Assembly: GCF_000242455.2 (NCBI RefSeq)
Contig: NC_019892.1
Coordinates: forward strand, 4,340,001 to 4,404,000
Origin: Singulisphaera acidiphila DSM 18658
Lineage (GTDB): Bacteria > Planctomycetota > Planctomycetia > Isosphaerales > Isosphaeraceae
Reading direction: 5' to 3'
DNA length: 64,000 nucleotides
This document shows positions 58,177 through 64,000 of this stretch, piece by piece. Numbering within the stretch: the first letter of the stretch is position 1; each line of letters opens with the position of its first letter. The notes beneath the pieces were generated by a model. The model made no database searches. It saw only the letters and a list, made by a program, of their open reading frames with translations, and had not been told where the DNA came from. The translations under genes and the position numbers were made by a program.

Positions 58177-60159
58177 CTAATCATCGGACCGTGGCAGATC
58201 CTTGGCAACGAGGCCCCGCCATTCGGTCGGACGATTGTCGTTGCGAGTCATCCGATCGAGCGTTGCGCGATAGTCCCCAAGCTTCGCCTGGACGCCCGGC
58301 GAGTTCACCAGGTTCCGGGTCTGCAAGGGGTCGGCCACGACGTCGAAGACCTCTTCAACTCCGTCGCCGTTGCGAATGTAGACCTCATTGCCGAACGTGA
58401 GGGCTTTCATCGGACCGCGGAACACGGGGGAACGTCCCTGGTTCGGGGCGGCTTTGACCGGCGCATCGACCTCCGAGAGTGATGGCCCTTCCACGGGCCG
58501 TGCGGAGGAATCGAGGTAGCGTGTCAGCGACTCTCCCGGGAACGGCGAGGTACTGCCAAAGCTCAGCAGATTTGTGATCGTGACCGGCAGATCACGCAGG
58601 CTGACCGGCTCGACGATCGAGCGCCCCGCGTGCGCGCCGTCGGGGAAAATCGCCAACAAAGGGACGTGGATCTCCTGGTCGTAGAGGCTGCTCGCATGAC
58701 CATACAACTCGTGTTCGCCGAAGTGCTCGCCGTGGTCGGCCGTGACGATCACCAAGGTGTTGTCGAGCCGCCCGCGCTTCTCGAGATCGTCGAAGAGCCG
58801 GCCCAGTTGCTCGTCGAGCGAGGCAATGCAGTCGTCGTAGGCGTCGTTGACCAGCTTGATATCGCGTGGGGTCAGCGTCTTTTTATCGAGGATGAACCAA
58901 CGGTCCAGGGTTGTGAAGTCCTCGGTCGTCTTGGGGGTGACGCCAAAGTGGCGTTTGAATGCCGCCGGAGGCAGATAAGGGTTATGCACATCAAAATAAT
59001 TTGCAAAGGCGAAGAATGGGCGATCCCCTTGCTGGTCGATCCAGGCGAGCATGTCGCGGTTGATCCGCGCGGCATCCTTGCGAAGGTCGGACTTGCGGCT
59101 CTCGCCGAGCGGCCCATGGATGAAGCCGACCGCATGCGAGATGACCCGCTTGCCGATCGCGGTGGAGCAGAGGATTCCCCACGGCGAGAGGTCGTGGTCT
59201 TCATAGTGAGCGAAGCCGCGGTTGAGCCCGGTCTCGGCGCCGCAGTAGGTGGTGTTGGCCACGAAGCCGCCTGTGGCGTAGCCGTTGGCGGCGAGGAACT
59301 CGGCCAAGGTCGGGTGGGTCCGGTCGAGCGGGCCGTGAAGCCCGGCCGAAATCTCGTGCGGGTAGAGGCCGGTCAGCATCGTGCAGTGCGAAGGGAGCGT
59401 CCAGGGAGCGGTCGACCGCGCCTGCTCGAACGTAACCCCTCGGCGGGCGAGCCGCGCGAGGTTCGGCGTCGTGTCACGGTTGTAGCCATACAGACTCAAG
59501 CGGTCGGCCCGTACCGTGTCGAGCACGATCAAGAGGACGTTCGGAGCATTCGGGGCGTTCGACGAAACCGGCAGCAGCAGCTCCATCGCCCATCGCTCAC
59601 GGAGGATGTGCCCGCCCAGCGAAACAGAAACGAGGCCGAACACAACGACGGCCAGCACGGGCAAGCTCCGCCGGACGATCCGGCGAAAGGAACTGAGCTT
59701 CGCCTCGAGCCGCACGGCCACATGACAGGCGAGCCCGCAGGCCAGGATCAGACAGGCCCACGAGTAAAGCCTCTGGATCGTGAGCAGCAAGATCAGCAAC
59801 GCAAGCCCACTGAACAGGCTGGTGGTAAACCGCAAGCCCCATCGCGGGCGGAACCGAAGCACCAGGGCTGCCAGCAAACCGCAGAGGCCGAACATCACGA
59901 GAGAGACGGTCGGGATCGTCCAGACGATGTGCCGGTTCATCCGAAAGAAACCGGGCGACGGGTCGCGCAACGGCTTCAGAGCAAGGGTCAGGCCGAGCTC
60001 CGCCAGGCCAATGACGAGCCCGTACCAGATCGACATGCCAATCGCAGCCCGAGGACCGAAGGACGCCTCGGGAGCCTGGTCTCCGGCGACAGTCGACCTG
60101 TCGACACCAGGTTGCTTGGCCGCGCGGTTTGAGGAACGGGCCATCAGCAGGTCGTCCAT
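58177..60159 (-). CDS. Membrane-anchored sulfatase-fold protein, non-FGly type
   Basis: A 660-aa protein. AAGAAGGG is upstream of ATG 60159. Five to six membrane helices occupy residues ~45-215, followed by a periplasmic sulfatase domain that starts at NVLLIVLDTVRADRLSLYGY, which carries the metal-binding Asp. The position that is Cys/Ser in formylglycine sulfatases reads W-T-L-P-S-H, with Thr and no following Arg; LtaS-type phosphoglycerol transferases also use Thr here. VIVTADHGEHFGEHELYGHASSLYDQEIHVPLL carries the remaining metal site. The enzyme therefore looks like a phospho- or phosphoglycerol-type hydrolase/transferase. It heads a three-gene unit. Confidence 0.85.
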   Translation of the reverse strand: MDDLLMARSSNRAAKQPGVDRSTVAGDQAPEASFGPRAAIGMSIWYGLVIGLAELGLTLALKPLRDPSPGFFRMNRHIVWTIPTVSLVMFGLCGLLAALVLRFRPRWGLRFTTSLFSGLALLILLLTIQRLYSWACLILACGLACHVAVRLEAKLSSFRRIVRRSLPVLAVVVFGLVSVSLGGHILRERWAMELLLPVSSNAPNAPNVLLIVLDTVRADRLSLYGYNRDTTPNLARLARRGVTFEQARSTAPWTLPSHCTMLTGLYPHEISAGLHGPLDRTHPTLAEFLAANGYATGGFVANTTYCGAETGLNRGFAHYEDHDLSPWGILCSTAIGKRVISHAVGFIHGPLGESRKSDLRKDAARINRDMLAWIDQQGDRPFFAFANYFDVHNPYLPPAAFKRHFGVTPKTTEDFTTLDRWFILDKKTLTPRDIKLVNDAYDDCIASLDEQLGRLFDDLEKRGRLDNTLVIVTADHGEHFGEHELYGHASSLYDQEIHVPLLAIFPDGAHAGRSIVEPVSLRDLPVTITNLLSFGSTSPFPGESLTRYLDSSARPVEGPSLSEVDAPVKAAPNQGRSPVFRGPMKALTFGNEVYIRNGDGVEEVFDVVADPLQTRNLVNSPGVQAKLGDYRATLDRMTRNDNRPTEWRGLVAKDLPRSDD

Positions 60160-60350
60160 CGCTCACCCTTCTTGATCGTGCTTTGACTCAATCCGACCGA
60201 TATCAGCATGACGACTGACCAAGCTCTCACCCAACTGACGGCTCGCCGCACCAGTCCGTTTGAGAACGGGTGCAAAAGTGAGCATAAAACTCTTCGATGG
60301 CGGAAATCGAAAAGGAGGGTCGCTGGATGGAGCCGGGAAAATCCAAACGC

Positions 60351-60806
60351 TCAGCAGGTCAGACGGCAGAGGAAGTCGATTCGTGCCAAGCCTCGATCGT
60401 CATGGACCGAGCCACCACAAAGTCGACTCATATCGGTGGGATCAGGTCGGCTGGTCAGCCCCAATCCCGGGGCCCCAAGATGCCGAAGAACGGTTGAACC
60501 TTTAAGCAAGATCCGACACATCTCCATCGAGGCCGACTCGCAGACATCGTCGAGGGTTGGTTCGCCCGCGTCGTCGCTCGTGACCGTAAGACCAAAGTCG
60601 GACGAGTCTGACTCTTGAGCAACGAGATCGCATCCCCTTGAACCGCCAGGCTTCACCGCACCGTCCGGTTCGGCCGGGACAAGGCAGGGGATCAGGAAGA
60701 GCCTGAGGGAGGAGAGGTCATGACAGTCAGGTGTGATTCCCTGAACCATCAACGCCAACAACAGGACGTGGAGCGAGGTTGATCGCGATCTCCGTCCTTG
60801 GGCCAC
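60351..60806 (-). CDS. Hypothetical protein with signal-peptide-like N-terminus
   Basis: A 151-aa protein from GTG 60806, which AGGGAGGG precedes. Residues 11-35 (SLHVLLLALMVQGITPDCHDLSSL) look like a leader, and the pattern A-L-M-V-Q-G-I-T-P-D is shared by short planctomycete hypothetical proteins I remember. The middle is acidic (QESDSSDFGLTVTSDDAGEP) with DDVCESASMEMCRILL containing two Cys. The C-terminus is less protein-like. No recognised domain. Confidence 0.5.
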   Translation of the reverse strand: MAQGRRSRSTSLHVLLLALMVQGITPDCHDLSSLRLFLIPCLVPAEPDGAVKPGGSRGCDLVAQESDSSDFGLTVTSDDAGEPTLDDVCESASMEMCRILLKGSTVLRHLGAPGLGLTSRPDPTDMSRLCGGSVHDDRGLARIDFLCRLTC

Positions 60807-61214
60807 GCCCCCTCCCTCATCATTTCCTTTTGATTTCCAACAGCGGGCATCCTTGATACCACCCAGGCAGGCGGCATTATTGACAAATGCCTGCCGCAGG
60901 GGTAGGCCAATTCACCACCGAGGACTCGTTAAGTTCTGTGAACCTCGTCACTCGATCCAAGGGTGGCGGATCGTCCTCCGCAACCCCTCATTTGGCCGGC
61001 CCCAGCTCGACGACAGGGCAGACTCTGCTCAGGTCTCTCGCAAACCAACCGCCACGGTAATGATGGGACCATCACCATGCTTGGCCGAGGGGAACCAATC
61101 ATTGACTCGCCGGCAAGCTCGGATGCAAACAACATCATTGCAACAATCAAACAAAGCAAAAGCAAAGTTGGTGGGCACAGCCCACCGTGAAAAAGACGTA
61201 GGGAAAGCAGGCCC
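60807..61214. other. Gap of 408 bases with a small repeat hairpin
   Basis: No gene is evident. GGTGGGC-ACA-GCCCACC (61170-61186) forms a 7-bp hairpin with T-rich sequence after it on the minus strand, 29 bases past the DUF1080 stop, so it is a likely terminator. The segment near 60866-60895 (GGCAGGC ... GCCTGCC) is another small inverted repeat in the leader of the 151-aa gene. Confidence 0.4.
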
Positions 61215-61898
61215 TCACCGAGAGGGACTGGTCGGTTCGTCCAGAGGCCGAACACTGACTTCCCGAAAATAGACGTGGGTTCCTTTGGCCGTATCATCAT
61301 GGTTCTGGAGGCCGAAGTACCCGGATTCAGGGCGCGGACCACGTTCGGGCTCGTAGTCCTTCTTCCGCTCGGGAATCGTCGCGGTTTCCGGGTTGAAGTC
61401 CTGCACCTGCACGCCATTGACGGTCACGATCACTCGCTGGCCTCGTAGCGTGATTTCCATGGTGTTCCACTCACCAACCGTTGAGGGGCTAGCCGTCGCC
61501 TTGGAGAGCGAGTAAACCGCCCCCGTGCGGTGGAATTCATCGGCCCCGTCACAAATCTGCACCTCATAGCCATGGTGAACGGGATACCAGACGTCATTGG
61601 GCTTGTCGGCGATTCGAATGAATACGCCCGAGTTCGACACCTTGCTCGTGGTCTTGTAAACAACTCGAATCGTGCAATTGCCCAGCTTCTCCGGCGTGTA
61701 CCAGAGCAGCCCCATGCCCCCCTCGGTGCGGAGCAGGCCGTCCTCGAGCCGCAGCGCGCCGGGGCCAAGGTGTTCCCAACCAGTGAGGCTCTTGCCATCA
61801 AACAGGGGACGCCAGGCCACCGGCTCGACGCCTTGGGAGGGAACCGGCAGAGCAAGCAAGCAGAGCGAGAGCACAGCAACAATCGACGCAGTTCTCAT
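61215..61898 (-). CDS. Secreted DUF1080 (3-keto-disaccharide hydrolase-like) protein
   Basis: A 227-aa protein. ATG 61898 opens a signal peptide (ASIVAVLSLCLLALPVPSQG); the longer frame has none. The DUF1080 jelly-roll fold is marked by WRPLFDGKSLTGWE, LRTEGGMGLLWYTPEKLGNCTIRVVYKTTSK, SGVFIRI, YEVQICDG and GYFGLQNHDDTAKGTHVYFREV. Some members hydrolyse 3-keto-glycosides; many planctomycete copies are uncharacterised. It is a single-gene unit with a hairpin downstream. Confidence 0.9.
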   Translation of the reverse strand: MRTASIVAVLSLCLLALPVPSQGVEPVAWRPLFDGKSLTGWEHLGPGALRLEDGLLRTEGGMGLLWYTPEKLGNCTIRVVYKTTSKVSNSGVFIRIADKPNDVWYPVHHGYEVQICDGADEFHRTGAVYSLSKATASPSTVGEWNTMEITLRGQRVIVTVNGVQVQDFNPETATIPERKKDYEPERGPRPESGYFGLQNHDDTAKGTHVYFREVSVRPLDEPTSPSR

Positions 61899-62071
61899 GG
61901 CAACATCATCTCTCGGGGACGAACCGATGACAGATCCAAGGGACCGACGATTGTAACATGTCGAGGCCGCCCCCCCCAGACGGAGAATCGGCACGACGCA
62001 ATCCGGTTTTCACAACGAGGTTCAATTTTTCGGGCCTAGACTGTGTGCAAGGTCGCATTGCAAGAATATCG

Positions 62072-62130
62072 CGGGACGTCTGTCCTTCATACGATATAAA
62101 ATAAAGAGAAGTGGAGAGGCTGACGTCCCG
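62072..62130. promoter_or_regulatory. Inverted repeat around a -10-like box upstream of 62244
   Basis: CGGGACGTC (62072-62080) and GACGTCCCG (62122-62130) are 9-bp complements. They flank GATATAAAATAAAGAG, in which TATAAAAT at 62094-62101 resembles a strong -10 box. No matching -35 at 17 bases is clear. The layout suggests two half-sites around a promoter for the 62244-64000 unit, but the interpretation is tentative. Confidence 0.3.
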
Positions 62131-62243
62131 ATGGGCGAACTCGAGGAGACAGCAAAGGGGAGCGGCCCCTTTCGAATTCGATGCAATGATCCTGCGCCGC
62201 GGCGGTTTGCTTGAACATGAACCCGGCGAATCCGGAGCCACTC

Positions 62244-62537
62244 ATGGCCTTCCCCGAACGCTTCCAGTTCGGATTCGCCTACCATCGGGTCGGGATGACC
62301 GGCCTATGGAAGCCGAGCGGCTCGACACTCAGGCGCGTCGGCCCCGATCACATCTGGACGGGCCCCGAGGTCATCCTCACGCTCAGGACCGATCGGATCA
62401 TCTGGATCGACGTTCTGGCCGAAGAGCAGGCGGGCCAGGACATCGACAGCCTCGCGCAGATCTGCGAGGACATGGCCAACGCCGAGTTCCGCCGGCTCTT
62501 TCCCGACGTCGAACTGGCCCCACCGCCAAGCTTCTGA
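62244..62537 (+). CDS. Small conserved hypothetical protein
   Basis: A 97-aa protein. GGAG lies six bases before ATG 62244, so it is chosen over 62217. FPERFQFGFAYHRVGMTGLWKPSGS and RRVGPDHIWTGPEVILTLRTDRIIWIDVLAEEQ have clear strand-turn-strand periodicity. The C-terminal helix IDSLAQICEDMANAEFRRLFPD is amphipathic. The MAFPERF and GPDHIWTGPE wording recalls short planctomycete hypotheticals, but no function is known. It precedes the 460-aa gene by 80 bases on the same strand. Confidence 0.65.
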   Translation: MAFPERFQFGFAYHRVGMTGLWKPSGSTLRRVGPDHIWTGPEVILTLRTDRIIWIDVLAEEQAGQDIDSLAQICEDMANAEFRRLFPDVELAPPPSF

Positions 62538-62617
62538 GGATTGCTGATCGGCGGCCGATCAGGGATGATGTCAACAAGCAAATGACAATCGTCCCAGGCT
62601 GACGAGTCCAAATCCAA

Positions 62618-64000
62618 ATGAGCACCGACGGATTGTCCTCTTCCGACATGACGAGCCGGCGGCCCAGGTCCCGGCCGGACTACTGGCCCGTACGGTTGCG
62701 GATCCTCCGACGGCTGGCGGTCCTCTTCCTGGTCGGGTTGCTCCTGGCGACCTTCGGCGTCGGCCTCTACCGGGCAATCCGCATGCTTGGACTGCCCGAT
62801 GTGGGCGACCCGTTCGGGCCGCCGGCTCCACCGCAACGCACCTCGACGGTTGGCCCGAATCACGTCGACACTCTCTACCAGCAGGCGATCGGCACTCTCA
62901 AGCCGTTGAACACGATCAGCGATCGGGGAGTCACGAAACTCAACCTGCTCCTGACCTGGGCGCAGGCCAACCCGGCCTTGCGACAGTGGGTCCAGGATAA
63001 CGACTCGACTTCGGAATTCTTCCGACAGGCCGCCGAGCTTCCCGGCGCAAGCGGCGAACCCGGCCCGACGAGCGGAAGCGGACCGCTCTCAAAGGCGGGT
63101 TCGCCCTTCCACGAGTTGGTCTGGCTGGCGCTGCTGAGTGGTTCGAGGCAAGCGGAGGCGAAGGACATGGCGGCCGCCTGGCGATGGTATCGCGCGGCCC
63201 TCGCTTCAACTTACGCCTGGAGACACGATCATCAAGAGTACGGACGCTTCCTTGCCCAAGAAGCACGCGGGTCAATCGCCATCCTGATCAACGCCTGGGC
63301 CGAGGATCCCGCAGTCACCCCCGCCATGCTCCGGCAGGCCCTCGACGAGGTCATCCCACTCCAGAAGCGAATCCCAACGGACGTGTCCACGCTCCGGGAC
63401 GGTTATCACCGCCTGATCCTCGAGATTGACAACGGCTTGTGGAGTACCCCCCAGGACGCTCCCTGGACTGCCGGGGTCGCCGGCTACGAACTCCCCATGA
63501 ACCTCACGGGGACGCTGTGGGCATGCCGACGATTTCTCGACGATGAGCCCGAGCGAAGTCGACGCGTGATCCGCCTGGCGTTCGCCAACTGGCAGGCCCG
63601 GTTTGCTCTGCCTGCCCAGCTCCGGCCAAAGCCATCCATCAAGGCGAGCGCCCAGCGCCGCCAGAGCACATCGTCCGTCGTGTTCTTCATGGCCGGGCCG
63701 AACGCCCCAGAGAGCGCGCGACGAATGTCGCCGCGTCGTTTGGCCGCCTGGTTCGAGACGACCGACGACGCCAGATTCCCGCTTGCCGAGTTCTGGTGGA
63801 TGTTCCAAAGCACCCGCCTCCGCGAGCAAGCCGGACACGCCGCACTTCTGATCCACCTGGCCGAGCAACTCTATCTGCGCGAGCACGGCAAGCTCCCACC
63901 AAATCCGGAAGTGCTGATCGGCCCTTACCTCAAGAGTCTCCCCGACGACGGCTCGTCCGAACGCGACGATGGCACGATCCCAACCCTCCACGACTCATGA
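62618..64000 (+). CDS. Membrane-anchored hypothetical protein
   Basis: A 460-aa protein that ends exactly at the right edge with TGA. A basic N-terminus (RRPRSRPDYWPVRLRILRR) precedes one membrane helix at ~33-53 (LAVLFLVGLLLATFGVGLY), so the bulk is periplasmic. The rest is helical: TLYQQAIGTLKPLN, KLNLLLTWAQANPALRQWV, AAAWRWYRAALASTYAWRHDHQEYGRF, LRQALDEVIPLQKRI. The ALxxYxxEHGxxP-like ending LAEQLYLREHGKLPPNPEVL is the same pseudopilin-like feature that closes several planctomycete membrane proteins. No family recognised. The upstream small gene may be its partner. Confidence 0.7.
   Translation: MSTDGLSSSDMTSRRPRSRPDYWPVRLRILRRLAVLFLVGLLLATFGVGLYRAIRMLGLPDVGDPFGPPAPPQRTSTVGPNHVDTLYQQAIGTLKPLNTISDRGVTKLNLLLTWAQANPALRQWVQDNDSTSEFFRQAAELPGASGEPGPTSGSGPLSKAGSPFHELVWLALLSGSRQAEAKDMAAAWRWYRAALASTYAWRHDHQEYGRFLAQEARGSIAILINAWAEDPAVTPAMLRQALDEVIPLQKRIPTDVSTLRDGYHRLILEIDNGLWSTPQDAPWTAGVAGYELPMNLTGTLWACRRFLDDEPERSRRVIRLAFANWQARFALPAQLRPKPSIKASAQRRQSTSSVVFFMAGPNAPESARRMSPRRLAAWFETTDDARFPLAEFWWMFQSTRLREQAGHAALLIHLAEQLYLREHGKLPPNPEVLIGPYLKSLPDDGSSERDDGTIPTLHDS

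Noticed and set aside
1..64000. tRNA, rRNA, transposase or integrase genes
   Set aside because: I saw no cloverleaf with a T-loop GTTCGAATC-like core, no rRNA segment, and no DDE or recombinase motifs; a covariance-model scan would be the decisive check.

Overview
The window reads as a chromosome segment of a GC-rich planctomycete, most likely from the Isosphaeraceae/Gemmatales side of the phylum. This is judged from gene families only, since no rRNA or tRNA is present. The markers are three DUF1559 proteins (one a classical prepilin-like form), a DUF1501 protein with a twin-arginine leader, a secreted neutral-ceramidase-like protein, a DUF1080 protein, many lipoprotein-free secreted proteins of unknown function, and palindromic intergenic repeats containing CCCCGAAGGGG.

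Layout. 1-6.3 kb (+): the 3' part of a fosmidomycin-resistance-type MFS exporter, a secreted triple-RidA protein, a ceramidase-like hydrolase, a small Cys-rich protein and a DUF1501 protein. 6.4-10.7 kb (mostly -): an ArsR regulator, a secreted esterase and a translationally coupled pair of paralogous membrane proteins below an AT-rich leader. 11.4-15.5 kb: a NagD-type HAD phosphatase, a small protein, DUF2127 and DUF1223 proteins, and a convergent LysR regulator.

15.7-34.8 kb is a long minus-strand block: MoxR AAA+ ATPase, DUF58, BatA-like vWA protein, vWA/glutamine-amidotransferase-like protein, a 1089-aa DUF4175-like membrane protein, two related secreted proteins, a squalene-cyclase-fold protein, a repeat/thioredoxin fusion and an unusual DUF1559 protein. 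Three of its vWA-module junctions are tight, two with ATGA overlaps. It is the best candidate here for a poorly described multi-protein envelope system. 35.4-41.8 kb: a Tat-exported aldo/keto reductase, a DUF1559 pseudopilin, a HTH/periplasmic-binding-fold regulator, a nest of small non-autonomous repeats, and a three-gene membrane/DUF1559 operon, followed by a degraded endonuclease/exonuclease/phosphatase-family pseudogene.

42.8-52.5 kb (+) looks like a stress-response neighbourhood: two paralogous O-methyltransferases, an alpha/beta hydrolase, a 59-aa Cys protein, a DJ-1/PfpI protein, a TerB-like protein, YfdX, HdeD and a DnaK. 52.6-64 kb: a GH43 enzyme, an aldo/keto reductase and an Old Yellow Enzyme beside a divergent ArsR regulator, a fatty-acid hydroxylase operon with a sulfatase-fold protein, a DUF1080 protein, and small or large hypothetical proteins to the right edge.

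Most transcription units end in recognisable hairpins, several of them shared by convergent genes. I saw no CRISPR array, transposase, integrase, tRNA or rRNA.
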